This document shows, piece after piece, positions 21,104-30,650 of a stretch of DNA of 41,460 nucleotides. The stretch's first letter is position 1; each line of letters begins with the position of its first letter. This DNA comes from Burkholderiales bacterium (GTDB taxonomy: Bacteria > Pseudomonadota > Gammaproteobacteria > Burkholderiales > JAHFRG01). The stretch spans positions 1 through 41,460 of the forward strand of contig DASZZH010000011.1 in NCBI GenBank assembly GCA_035543335.1, in the 5' to 3' direction. The translations under genes and the position numbers were made by a program. The notes under the pieces were generated by a model that worked only from the letters and a program-made list of their open reading frames with translations, did not search any database and had not been told where the DNA came from.

Positions 21104-22477
21104 TTATTCGGTGACGGGCGCGGCGGGTTGATCGGGGCCGCGGACCCCTTCGTCTTGGCTTTGGGCAGGGCCTTTTCTCCTGCGCCGACGACGGCGCTTC
21201 CCTGGCATTTGGTCAATCATCAGCATGTTACGGCGCTGTTCCTGGCCGGCGTTCTGAAACGCCGTCCACCATTTTCCGATTTCAGCATCCACTTCGCCGC
21301 TGTCACAGCGCAGCAGCAGAAAATCGTAGCCGGCGCGAAAGCACGGATGCTCAATCAGGCGAAACGGCCGCTTGCCGGCGCGCTGCAAAAAACGCGGCTG
21401 CGACGTCCAGATTTCCTTCATCGTCGCGGTAAAGCGCCGCGGGATCGCCAGGCGCTGCGCCTGCCGGCTTATCACCTGCTCCATCGCCTGATGCAGCGCG
21501 AGCATGGGTTGCACGCCCCGGCTTTCGAAGTTTTTCCATGCCGCCAGCACTTCATGCCACAACAGCGCGGCGAACAGAAAACCGGGTGAGACCGGCTTGT
21601 CTTCGCGGATGCGGTCATCGGTATTCTTGAGCGCGGCCGCGAAAAAGCGCTGCCCCAGCGGCTGCTCGATGATCAGGTCCAGCATCGACAGCAAACCCTG
21701 GTGCAGTCCGTTTTCGCGCAGCGCTTTCACGCTTGCCGCGGCATGGCCGGAAAGCAGGAGCTTCAACATTTCCTCGAATAGGCGCGAGGCGGGAACGTTT
21801 TGCAAAAGCGGCGCGAGCTTGAGGATGGGCGCGCGCGTGGACGGCTCGATTTTGAAGCCGAGCTTCGCGGCAAAGCGCACCGCGCGCAGCATGCGCATCG
21901 GGTCTTCGCGGTAGCGGCTGACGGCATCGCCGATGATGCGCAGTCGGCGCGCCTGCAGATCGGCAAAACCGCCCACATAGTCGAGAACTTCCTCGTTCTG
22001 AGGATCGTAAAACAAGGCGTTGACGGTGAAATCGCGGCGCTCCGCATCCTGCTGCCGGGTGCCAAACACATTGTCGCGCAGGATGCGCCCATGCTCATCC
22101 TGCTCCGCGCCACTGCCCTCTGACTGTGTCCCGCGAAAAGTGGAAACTTCCACTGTTTCCGCGCCGTGCATCACATGCACCAACCGGAAGCGGCGGCCGA
22201 TGATGCGGGCGCGCCGGAACACCGTGCGCACCTGCTCGGGTGTGGCATCGGTCGCCACATCGAAATCTTTGGGCTTCAATCCGAGCAGCAAATCCCGCAC
22301 CGCACCGCCCACCACAAACGCCGTGTAGCCCTTATCGCGCAATGCAGCGGCGGTTTTCAGCGCGCCGGAGCTGATCTGGCTGCGGGTGATGCCGTGCTGC
22401 TTGCGCGGGATGACGAGCGGCGCGCCGGAAGGGAATATTTGCTTGCTGAAAACACGGCGCAGAAGTTTGCTGATCAT
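21104..22477 (-). CDS. pcnB: Poly(A) polymerase I
   Basis: Adds poly(A) tails to RNA 3' ends and so promotes decay by exonucleases. From the chosen ATG (MISKLLRRVF) it is 457 aa. The class II nucleotidyltransferase motif is AFVVGGAVRDLLLG (54-66) with catalytic Asp71 and Asp73 in KDFDVATD; RRDFTVNALFYD and RRLRIIGDAVSRYREDPMRMLRAVRFAAKLG are RNA/ATP-binding blocks. The C-terminus is a basic KRRRRRRRKGP tail, common in PcnB. A TTG three codons upstream is possible but less likely. Confidence 0.96.
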   Translation of the reverse strand: MISKLLRRVFSKQIFPSGAPLVIPRKQHGITRSQISSGALKTAAALRDKGYTAFVVGGAVRDLLLGLKPKDFDVATDATPEQVRTVFRRARIIGRRFRLVHVMHGAETVEVSTFRGTQSEGSGAEQDEHGRILRDNVFGTRQQDAERRDFTVNALFYDPQNEEVLDYVGGFADLQARRLRIIGDAVSRYREDPMRMLRAVRFAAKLGFKIEPSTRAPILKLAPLLQNVPASRLFEEMLKLLLSGHAAASVKALRENGLHQGLLSMLDLIIEQPLGQRFFAAALKNTDDRIREDKPVSPGFLFAALLWHEVLAAWKNFESRGVQPMLALHQAMEQVISRQAQRLAIPRRFTATMKEIWTSQPRFLQRAGKRPFRLIEHPCFRAGYDFLLLRCDSGEVDAEIGKWWTAFQNAGQEQRRNMLMIDQMPGKRRRRRRRKGPAQSQDEGVRGPDQPAAPVTE

Positions 22478-22526
22478 GATGAACAAATAGAATTATACAC
22501 TGCGGCCTCTCCCGAGCTTCCAGCGG

Positions 22527-23192
22527 TCACCGGCGCAAACTGATGATCTGCCAGTGGTGCTTTTCGGCATGCGCCCTCAAGCTGTCGTCCGGATCCACCG
22601 CGACCGGATGCGTCACGCGCTGCAACAGGGGCAAATCATTCGAGGAATCGCTGAAAAACCAGCTTTCAGCAAATGAGTTGAATTGCATTCCCTGCTGTTT
22701 CAGCCAGTTCTCCACGCAGGCGACTTTCCCTTCGCGGAAACAGGGAATGCCGGTCACCTTGCCGGTAAACTCGCCATTCTTCTCTTCCGGCTCGGTGGCG
22801 ATGAGGTGGGGAACGCCGAATTCCACGGCGATGGGAGCCGTCACGAAGCGGTTGGTGGCGGTGATGATAGCGGTCAAATCGCCGTCTTCCAGGCGGCTTT
22901 GCACCAGCAGCCGCGCTTTTTTGTTCACAATGGGCACAATCCGCTTTCGCATGAACTCGGCGCGCCAGGTTTCCAGCTCGCTCTTCGGATGGCGCGACAA
23001 GGGCATCAACTGGAAATCGAGAAAGGCAAGGATGTCGAGCGTACCGGCTTGGTATTGTTCGTAGAAATCCCGGTTTTGCGCTTCGTACACCTCGTGGTCC
23101 AGCACTTGTTTGTCGATCAGGAATTGCGCCCATTCAAAATCGCTGTCGCCGGCGAGGAGCGTGTTATCGAGGTCAAATAAAGCAAGTCGCAC
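22527..23192 (-). CDS. HAD-IB family phosphatase
   Basis: A 221-aa HAD-superfamily subfamily IB hydrolase (SerB/CicA-like). Motif I is DLDNTLL with nucleophile Asp7 and Asp9; motif II is IITATNR (Thr); motif III/IV is KVACVENWL and SDSSNDLPLLQRV. The physiological substrate is unknown; phosphoserine or other small phosphoesters are typical for the subfamily. It starts at GTG. It lies between hda and pcnB on the same strand, a common order in betaproteobacteria. Confidence 0.88.
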   Translation of the reverse strand: MRLALFDLDNTLLAGDSDFEWAQFLIDKQVLDHEVYEAQNRDFYEQYQAGTLDILAFLDFQLMPLSRHPKSELETWRAEFMRKRIVPIVNKKARLLVQSRLEDGDLTAIITATNRFVTAPIAVEFGVPHLIATEPEEKNGEFTGKVTGIPCFREGKVACVENWLKQQGMQFNSFAESWFFSDSSNDLPLLQRVTHPVAVDPDDSLRAHAEKHHWQIISLRR

Positions 23193-23249
23193 GGCTTACC
23201 TATCTAGCTTGGAAATACGGGAAAGGGATTGGGTGAGGGTTGGCCAGTC

Positions 23250-23942
23250 TCACTGCCCCCCCGGAAACAAGGACGATTGGAGGAGCTCGCGCAGCAGCGG
23301 CAAAGTCACCGGCCGCTTGGCCTGCAGGGAAAAATTATCCAGCGCATCGAGTACGGCGAGCAGCGAAGGCATGTCGCGCCGGCCGTGGCGCAGCAGATAA
23401 TCGGCCACATCCTGCGGCAGCGCAAAACCGCGCTCCCGGGCATGTTGCTTCAAGGCCTGCGCTTTTTCCTCGTCGTTAAGCGCGTGCACCTGGAACACCA
23501 ATCCCCAGCCGAGCCGCGTAATCAAATCCTCGCGCAGCCTGAGCTGCGCCGGCGGCAGTTTGCCGCTTACCAAAAGCACCGCCTGGCCCTCACGCACGTG
23601 GTTGTAAAGATTGAAGAGGTCGATTTGTGCAGGGGATGACAGCCGCTCGACATCATCAACCGCGATCATGTCGAGCTGGTCCACCCCCGGCGCAAATTCG
23701 ATGTCGGCAGCGCAGGAAATGTAAGACGCGCTCAAATGCTGCCGGCGGAATGCATCAACCATGGCTTTCAGCAAATGGCTGCGGCCGGAACCGGGACCTC
23801 CCCAGACATAAAGGAAGCGCTCCCCGGGTTTGGCCAGCATCTCACGCAGCACCTGTATCAGCTCCGCGTTCTTGCCGGCGACAAAATTATCCAGCGAGGG
23901 CTCGGTGGGCAGGGATAACTCCAGCGCCATTTGGCTTTGCAT
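23250..23942 (-). CDS. hda: DnaA regulatory inactivator Hda
   Basis: AAA+ protein that, bound to the DNA-loaded sliding clamp, stimulates ATP hydrolysis by DnaA and prevents re-initiation. From ATG 23942 the product is 230 aa and starts MQSQMALELSL, the N-terminal clamp-binding motif. The Walker A-like GGPGSGRSH has Arg instead of Lys, as in E. coli Hda; Walker B is IAVDDVERL. RREDLITRLGWGL-like LREDLITRLGWGL and a sensor-2 region follow. A longer frame to 23993 exists, but the clamp motif fixes the start. Confidence 0.94.
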   Translation of the reverse strand: MQSQMALELSLPTEPSLDNFVAGKNAELIQVLREMLAKPGERFLYVWGGPGSGRSHLLKAMVDAFRRQHLSASYISCAADIEFAPGVDQLDMIAVDDVERLSSPAQIDLFNLYNHVREGQAVLLVSGKLPPAQLRLREDLITRLGWGLVFQVHALNDEEKAQALKQHARERGFALPQDVADYLLRHGRRDMPSLLAVLDALDNFSLQAKRPVTLPLLRELLQSSLFPGGQ

Positions 23943-24003
23943 GATTAAGCTCCGTTTGCAAATTCGGGCCAATCTCGGCAGTATATCGCCCAACGTTCTT
24001 CAG

Positions 24004-25092
24004 ATGCCACTCCGAGTGAATAAACCCTCAATTTGGCGCGCTGTGTTTTGGCTCGCCCTGTTTTACTTTAATCCCGTCCATGCCGCAACCACCGCCGGCG
24101 TAATCGAGCTGGTCGAAGGCGACGTCAAAATCACCCGGGGCGGCAATCCGACTTTGGAGCCTATTCTCGGCGATTCACTTGAGGAAGGCGACACCATCGT
24201 CACCGGCGCCGACGGCGAACTGCAGGTCAGCATGGAGGATGGCGGCTTCATCGCGGTGCGCCCCAATACCAGGATGAAAATCGAAGCCTACCGCGCCGAG
24301 GGTGATGCCGACGACAAAAGCATACTGTCGCTGTTTCAGGGCACTTTCCGCTCGATTACCGGCTGGATCGGCAAATACTCGCGCAACAACTACCAAATCA
24401 AGGCGCCCAACGCGACCATCGGCATCCGCGGCACCGACCATGAGCCGCTCTACATTCCGGAAAATGCCGTCGGGCCGGAAGGCGAGCCGGGCTTGTACGA
24501 CAAGGTGAACCAAGGCGAAAGTTTCATCCAGAACCAGCAAGGCAAGATTTTCGTCAAAACCAATCAGTCGGGTTTCGTACCCCACCACGGGCGCACCGCG
24601 CCAAGACTACTGGCACGCATTCCGGGCTTTTTCCGCGCCACCCGCAACGAGCAGCGCATCCTCCAAAAGCGTGAAACGCTGAAAAAACAAATCGAGCGGC
24701 GGCGTTTAGAGCGGCGCAAGTTTATCCAGCAGAAACGCACCGAGCAGCGAAAAAAGCTGATTGAAGAAAAGACGCGGCGCCAAAAACAAAAGCGTGAGGA
24801 GCTTTTGAAGCAAAGGCAGCATGGCGAACATTCGGCGAAAGAGAAAAAACAGCAGCTCGAGCGGCTGCAGGAAATGCGCAAAGAGCGTGAAGGACGCGCC
24901 GAGCGCCAAGGCTCCGACGACAAAAGGCGGCTAAAGGAGAAAAACCGCCGGGAGCTTGATGAAGATGGGCGTGATGATCAACGACGCGGGGGCCGCGATT
25001 TTGACCGCGAAAGCGAACGTGGCGGAGACGGCAGGCCGGGCGGCGGAGATCATCGCGGGCGCCATTCGTCCGGCCACCGTCAGGATTTGTAA
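24004..25092 (+). CDS. Secreted FecR-domain protein with charged coiled-coil tail
   Basis: A 362-aa exported protein from ATG 24004: signal peptide about 1-27 (VFWLALFYFNPVHA), then a FecR-type domain (about 30-135: GVIELVEGDVKITRGG, GDSLEEGDTIVTGADGELQV, AVRPNTRMKI, APNATIGIRGTD). From about 200 on the protein is an Arg/Lys/Glu-rich, likely coiled-coil stretch that ends in Asp/Gly/Arg/His-rich repeats. No sigma-factor or TonB receptor gene is nearby, so it is probably not a classical FecR regulator but a periplasmic/surface protein of the FecR-only kind. It is divergent from hda and its 3' end overlaps perM by 13 bp, tail to tail. Confidence 0.8.
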   Translation: MPLRVNKPSIWRAVFWLALFYFNPVHAATTAGVIELVEGDVKITRGGNPTLEPILGDSLEEGDTIVTGADGELQVSMEDGGFIAVRPNTRMKIEAYRAEGDADDKSILSLFQGTFRSITGWIGKYSRNNYQIKAPNATIGIRGTDHEPLYIPENAVGPEGEPGLYDKVNQGESFIQNQQGKIFVKTNQSGFVPHHGRTAPRLLARIPGFFRATRNEQRILQKRETLKKQIERRRLERRKFIQQKRTEQRKKLIEEKTRRQKQKREELLKQRQHGEHSAKEKKQQLERLQEMRKEREGRAERQGSDDKRRLKEKNRRELDEDGRDDQRRGGRDFDRESERGGDGRPGGGDHRGRHSSGHRQDL

Positions 25093-26138
25093 ATCGCGCT
25101 TTCCATGTAGCGGCGCCGCAAATGGCGCAGCCAAACCAGCAGCGCCGAGCTTGCCGGCAGCGCCAACAGCACGCCGAAAAAACCGAACAACTGGCCGAAG
25201 GCGAGCAGCGCGAAAATCACCACCACCGGATGCAGCCCCACCCGCTCACCCACCAGCCAGGGCGTGACCACCATGCCTTCCAGCGCCTGGCCGATGGCGA
25301 ACGCCACCCACACTGGAATCAACCCGATGAAATCCGGAAATTGCAGAAACCCCGCCAGCGTGGCCAAAGTCAAGCCCACGATCATTCCGAGATAAGGCAC
25401 GAACACCAAAAACCCGGCGAGCACGGCGATGGGGAACGCGTAATCGAGGCCCGCCAACCACAGCGCCACCGCGTAATAGGCGCTCATCAACAGCATCACT
25501 GAAATCTGGCCGCGCAAAAATTCCCCCAGCACGCGGTCGATTTCCGCGGCCAAGCCCGCGATTTCTGCATGCAGGCCGCGCGGAATAATTTCTTCTATTC
25601 TTTTGATAAGCCCATTCCAGTCGCGAAGGAAATAAAACAGCACCACCGGCACCAGCAGCAGATTCATCAGAAAGGCGATGAGGGCGAGCCCCCCGCTTTT
25701 CAGCGAGGGCAAAAGTTTGACCGCCAGGTCCTTGGCCGCCGGCAGGTTTTCGGTCAACGCCGCCGCCAAGCTGGTTGCATCAAGCTGCAACTCCAGTCCG
25801 AAGCGGGCATGCAGCCCAGGCAGAATGCTCGATTTTATCGTGTCGAGATAAGCTGGCAATCGCTCTGCCAGCGTAACCAGTTGCTGGTGCAACACGGGCA
25901 GCAGAATCAGCACGAACAGCGCAGCTAATCCCAGCAACAGCAGCATGGCGAGAACCACGCCCAGCGTGCGCGGGATTTTCCGGCGTTGCAGGAAATTCAC
26001 CAGCGGATTGCAAATGTAGGCGAGAACCGCCGCCAGCAAAAAAGGCGTGAGTATCGGGCTCAACAGATAAATCAACACGGCGGCTATGACCGCCAGCCCG
26101 AGCCACCAATACATATCGTCGAAGCGTTTGGTATTCAT
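25080..26138 (-). CDS. AI-2E family (PerM/YdiK-like) membrane protein
   Basis: A 352-aa polytopic protein of the AI-2E/UPF0118 family with about eight TM segments: a pair at the N-terminus (12-45), one at about 60-82, and a C-terminal cluster. Family marks are [67 protein letters not shown]. Members are putative permeases, some exporting autoinducer-2 or sodium; the substrate here is unknown. It is divergent from purM with only 17 bp between the starts, so the promoters overlap the coding regions. Confidence 0.9.
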   Translation of the reverse strand: MNTKRFDDMYWWLGLAVIAAVLIYLLSPILTPFLLAAVLAYICNPLVNFLQRRKIPRTLGVVLAMLLLLGLAALFVLILLPVLHQQLVTLAERLPAYLDTIKSSILPGLHARFGLELQLDATSLAAALTENLPAAKDLAVKLLPSLKSGGLALIAFLMNLLLVPVVLFYFLRDWNGLIKRIEEIIPRGLHAEIAGLAAEIDRVLGEFLRGQISVMLLMSAYYAVALWLAGLDYAFPIAVLAGFLVFVPYLGMIVGLTLATLAGFLQFPDFIGLIPVWVAFAIGQALEGMVVTPWLVGERVGLHPVVVIFALLAFGQLFGFFGVLLALPASSALLVWLRHLRRRYMESAIYKS

Positions 26139-26155
26139 TTCAGGTAAAATTCAAG

Positions 26156-27237
<1,082 letters not shown>

Positions 27238-27241
<4 letters not shown>

Positions 27242-27876
27242 AATCCGTCGTCGTTCTGATTTCCGGACGCGGCAGCAACCTGGAAACCCTTATCAATGTC
27301 AAGCTTCCGGTCAAATTCGCCGCAGTCATCAGCAACGACCCCCAAGCCAAAGGACTGGAGATCGCGAAACAGCGCGGCATCAGCACACTCGCTCTCAATC
27401 ATCGGAATTACGCAACTCGCGAGGCATTCGATGCGGAGCTTGCTTCACGCATCGAGAATTTCAAGCCGGATTTGATCGTGTTGGCCGGCTTCATGCGCAT
27501 TCTCGGCGACGTCTTTGTCAGCCGTTTCGAAAACCGCATCATGAACATTCATCCGTCCTTGCTGCCCGCGTTTCCCGGCCTCGACACTCACGCGCGGGCG
27601 CTCGCGGCCGGCGTGAAAATCCACGGCTGCACGGTGCATTTCGTCACCCCTCAACTCGATCACGGCCCCATCATCATTCAGGCCGCGGTTCCGGTGTTGC
27701 CCGGCGATACTGAACAGGCGCTTGCCGCCCGGGTGCTGGAGCAGGAGCACCATATTTATCCACAGGCGGTGCGCTGGTTTGCTGAAGGCAGGCTGGTCAT
27801 CGAAAACCGGCGCGTGCGCGTTATAGACGCCAGTGACAAAATTTCGCCCATGCGGGTGCCCGGAGCGGAGAATTGA
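27238..27876 (+). CDS. purN: Phosphoribosylglycinamide formyltransferase
   Basis: Formyltransferase (GAR to FGAR with 10-formyl-THF). The 212-aa product starts [16 protein letters not shown] at the ATG overlapping the purM stop. The phosphate loop is GRGSN (10-14). Catalytic Asn103 and His105 are in [13 protein letters not shown] and Asp141 in TPQLDHGPI. The downstream gene begins within its TGA (TGATG), so all these genes are translationally coupled. Confidence 0.97.
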
Positions 27877-28568
27877 TGAGGCGGTCCATTCCACTATTGG
27901 TGATTTGCCTTTCGCTCAATGCCGCGGCAGCCGAGCTGCCGCGGCGCGTCACCATCACCTATGAAGTCAGCCGCGGCATTTTGGGTCTGGGCACGGGAAC
28001 TGACGTGCTGGAGACCAATGGCAAGAATTATTCCATCGTCAGCCAGACTCATCCGAGCGGCCTTGCCGCGCTGATACCCAAGGCCAAAATCCGGCGCGAG
28101 TCGCGCGGCACCATCACGGCTCAAGGCCTGCGCCCGCAGCAGTTTCTCGACAAGCGCGGCAACGAGCCGCCCGCGATTGCCAAATTCGACTGGGAAAAAA
28201 AGCTCATCACCTTCGAGCGCAAAGACAAAGCGGAAAGCGTGGAATTGCCCAAGACCACGCATGACCGCCTGAGCATCGCCTACAGCTTTGCCTTCAGCTG
28301 GCCGCCAGGCAAGGACCTTCAGTTTTCCATGACCGACGGCAAGCAACTTTCCAATTATCGCTATGTGCTGTTAGGCGAGGAAAAACTCAACACGCCATTG
28401 GGAAAATTGCAGACGCTGCACTGGCAAAAGCAGCGCGAAACGGAAACCGACCGCGGCGCGGATCTGTGGCTCGCCCCGGACCACTTCATGCTGCCAGTGC
28501 GCATCGTCTTCATCGACAAGGATGGCAGCCGTTACGAGCAGATCGCAACGCAAATCAGCTACCAATAA
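27876..28568 (+). CDS. DUF3108-like secreted protein
   Basis: A 230-aa exported protein from the ATG in TGATG. The signal peptide is about 1-18 (IPLLVICLSLNAAAA). The body resembles the DUF3108 family of periplasmic beta-rich proteins: an opening RVTITYEVSRGILGLGTGTDVLETNGKNY, and GKLQTLHWQKQRETETDRGADLWLAPDHFMLPVRIVFIDKDG near the end. The function of that family is unknown. Being next to purN and followed by an RNA methyltransferase is a frequent betaproteobacterial order. The stop overlaps the next start by one base. Confidence 0.75.
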   Translation: MRRSIPLLVICLSLNAAAAELPRRVTITYEVSRGILGLGTGTDVLETNGKNYSIVSQTHPSGLAALIPKAKIRRESRGTITAQGLRPQQFLDKRGNEPPAIAKFDWEKKLITFERKDKAESVELPKTTHDRLSIAYSFAFSWPPGKDLQFSMTDGKQLSNYRYVLLGEEKLNTPLGKLQTLHWQKQRETETDRGADLWLAPDHFMLPVRIVFIDKDGSRYEQIATQISYQ

Positions 28569-29824
28569 TGCTTGCCGCCGCACGCCTCGACATGGCCGTT
28601 GCCGCCTGGCGCATCCTCTCTCCTTTGAGCGGGCCGGCGGACAATCTGCTCTCGCGCTTTTTCCGCGACCATCCCCAGCTCGGCCCCCACGACCGCGGCT
28701 TTATCGCCGACACGTTGTTCGGCCTTCTGCGGCATCGCTTTTATGCGGAGCATCTGGCCGAAAACCAAACGCCAAGACGGCTGGTGCTTGCCTATCTCGC
28801 CCGGCTTGCGGGCTTGAGCCTGCGCGAGCTTGAACCTTGTCTTTCCCGCGACGAGGCGAAATGGCTGGGCAAAATCAAGGGGAAAGCCGGCGAGGATTTG
28901 CCCTTTCACGTCCGCGCCGAACTGCCCGAATGGCTGATTGAAAAACTCAAAGTCTCGCTTCCGGAAAACGAAATTCTTGCGCTCGGGCGCGGCATGCAAA
29001 ATCCCGCTCCGCTGGATTTGCGGGTCAACACGATGCGCGCCAGCCGCGAGGAAGTGCTGCACGGCCTGCAAGTCGAGGGTCTCAAAGCGGAGCCCGCCCC
29101 TTATTCGCCGATCGGCATTCGCCTGCAAAACAAGATTTCGCTCAACCGCCACCCGCTGTTTCTTTCCGGCAAGGTGGAAGTGCAGGACGAAGGCAGCCAG
29201 CTGCTGTGCTTCCTGCTCGCGCCGCGTCGGCATGAGATGGTGGTGGATTTCTGCTCCGGCAGCGGCGGCAAGTCGCTGGCGCTGGGCGCCATGATGCACA
29301 ACCACGGGCGGCTTTATGCTTTTGATGTTTCCGACAAGCGGCTCAACCATCTGAAACCGCGGTTGAAACGCTCAGGGTTAAGCAATATTCATCCGCAGCG
29401 CATCGACAGCGAGAATGACACAAAAGTAAAGCGTCTTGCCGGAAAAATCGACCGCGTGCTGGTGGATGCGCCGTGCAGCGGCCTGGGAACGCTGCGCCGC
29501 AATCCTGATCTCAAATGGCGGCAGTCGCCGCAAAGCGTCGAGGAACTCGGGCAAAAACAGGCGGCGATCCTGCGGCGCGCCGCAACCTTGCTCAAACCAG
29601 GAGGTCGATTAGTTTACGCGACCTGCAGCATTCTGCCCGAGGAAAATGAAGCCATTGTGACTGATTTTTTGCATGAAAATCGGCACTTTATCATCATGAA
29701 TGGCAGTGCGGCTCTGGCGCAGCAGGCAATTCCGCTCGCTACGGGCGAAACTCTGCGGTTGTTTCCGCATCTTCACGGCACCGACGGTTTTTTTGCGGCG
29801 GTGATGGAGAAAACAAATGACTAA
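28568..29824 (+). CDS. RsmB-like RNA (cytosine-5) methyltransferase
   Basis: SAM-dependent m5C RNA methyltransferase of the RsmB/NOL1/NOP2/Sun family, 418 aa from ATG 28568. An N-terminal NusB-like helical domain (about 1-120) is followed by the methyltransferase domain: VEVQDEGSQLL, SAM motif VVDFCSGSGGKSLALG, PCSGLGTLRRNPDLKW with the first conserved Cys, and YATCSILPEENE with the catalytic TC motif. The 16S C967 enzyme RsmB is the closest type, but it lacks the fmt neighbour, so the target is not certain. An earlier in-frame Met overlaps the previous gene and is rejected. It overlaps the next gene by 8 nt. Confidence 0.9.
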   Translation: MLAAARLDMAVAAWRILSPLSGPADNLLSRFFRDHPQLGPHDRGFIADTLFGLLRHRFYAEHLAENQTPRRLVLAYLARLAGLSLRELEPCLSRDEAKWLGKIKGKAGEDLPFHVRAELPEWLIEKLKVSLPENEILALGRGMQNPAPLDLRVNTMRASREEVLHGLQVEGLKAEPAPYSPIGIRLQNKISLNRHPLFLSGKVEVQDEGSQLLCFLLAPRRHEMVVDFCSGSGGKSLALGAMMHNHGRLYAFDVSDKRLNHLKPRLKRSGLSNIHPQRIDSENDTKVKRLAGKIDRVLVDAPCSGLGTLRRNPDLKWRQSPQSVEELGQKQAAILRRAATLLKPGGRLVYATCSILPEENEAIVTDFLHENRHFIIMNGSAALAQQAIPLATGETLRLFPHLHGTDGFFAAVMEKTND

Positions 29825-30398
29825 ACTGGTTTCACTCAAAACCGGCCTGGCGTTGACGCTCTTCGCCGCCGCGCTTTCGGCAATTGCGTTTCAAGAGCCG
29901 GTTTTATCACCAGGCAAGTCGATTGCCACTACCGGCAAAATCGGACTGGCTTTTACCCCGGAGGATGCGGCCGACCGGATGGTGATCAAAGTCATCAACG
30001 GCGCACGCAAGCAGATTCTGGTCCAGGCGTTCAGTTTCACCCATCGCGATATCGCCCATGCGCTGATCCAAGCCAAAAAACGCGGAGTGGACGTGCAGCT
30101 CATCGCCGACGCGGAACAAACCGATAAAATCCAGCCCAACATGATTGCCGACATCGCCGCTTCCGGCATCCCGACTTATCTCGATTTCCAGCACCAGAGT
30201 GCGCACAACAAAATCATGGTGATTGACTCCGGCAGTCCCGATTCGGCCGTCGTCACCGGCTCGTTCAATTTCACCCATGCGGCGCAATTCAAGAACGCGG
30301 AAAACCTGATTGTTTTCCGCGGCAATCCGGAAATCACAGCGGCTTATCTGGAAAACTGGAAGCGCCATTTGGCGCATGCGTTGCGCTACCGCCGATAG
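29817..30398 (+). CDS. Exported phospholipase D-type nuclease
   Basis: A 193-aa single-HKD protein of the Nuc/PLD family. A signal peptide or anchor covers about 1-25 (GLALTLFAAALSAIAF). The HKD motif is HNKIMVIDSGSPDSAVVTGSFNFT (about 133-156: His, Lys, Asp, then the GSFN box). Single-HKD proteins of this length (Nuc of Salmonella and relatives) act as homodimeric non-specific periplasmic endonucleases. It overlaps the RsmB-like gene by 8 nt. Its stop is immediately followed by the remnant of an MscS gene. Confidence 0.88.
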   Translation: MTKLVSLKTGLALTLFAAALSAIAFQEPVLSPGKSIATTGKIGLAFTPEDAADRMVIKVINGARKQILVQAFSFTHRDIAHALIQAKKRGVDVQLIADAEQTDKIQPNMIADIAASGIPTYLDFQHQSAHNKIMVIDSGSPDSAVVTGSFNFTHAAQFKNAENLIVFRGNPEITAAYLENWKRHLAHALRYRR

Positions 30399-30400
30399 CG

Positions 30401-30532
30401 GAACAAGGCCAGCTTCAGCTGCGCTCGGATATCTATCTGGAAATCTGGCGCAAATTCCAGAAACACGGCATCGAAATCCCCTTTCCCCAGCACGACGTAC
30501 GTATCTTAAGCCAGCCCGCCGGCCAGGCTTAA
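30401..30532 (+). pseudogene. C-terminal remnant of an MscS-type mechanosensitive channel
   Basis: The frame after the PLD stop reads EQGQLQLRSDIYLEIWRKF and KHGIEIPFPQHDVRI before TAA at 30530-30532. This is the typical C-terminal end of MscS-family channels (RSD...IW..F.EHGIEIPFPQRD). Only about 43 codons remain; there is no start, no membrane segment and no ribosome-binding site. The junction with the PLD gene suggests that a deletion removed the rest of the channel gene. Confidence 0.7.
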
Positions 30533-30590
30533 TTTGCCAAATACCGCACAAAAAAAGCGCTTTTGCCAAATACCGCACAAGAATAACGCT
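30533..30590. repeat. 29-bp tandem direct repeat before the desaturase gene
   Basis: Two copies, 30533-30561 and 30562-30590, share the first 19 nt exactly (TTTGCCAAATACCGCACAA) and end in CGCT; three positions differ. They stand head to tail 60 bp before the desaturase start, where a promoter or operator is expected. Confidence 0.8.
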
Positions 30591-30650
30591 TTGCTTCACT
30601 CCCGATAGCGGGTAGGATAGCTCGGTCATATTTTGAGGCGCACAAACCTA

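Noticed and set aside
30533..30590. Start of a CRISPR array
   Set aside because: Only two units, immediately tandem without spacers, and no cas genes nearby.
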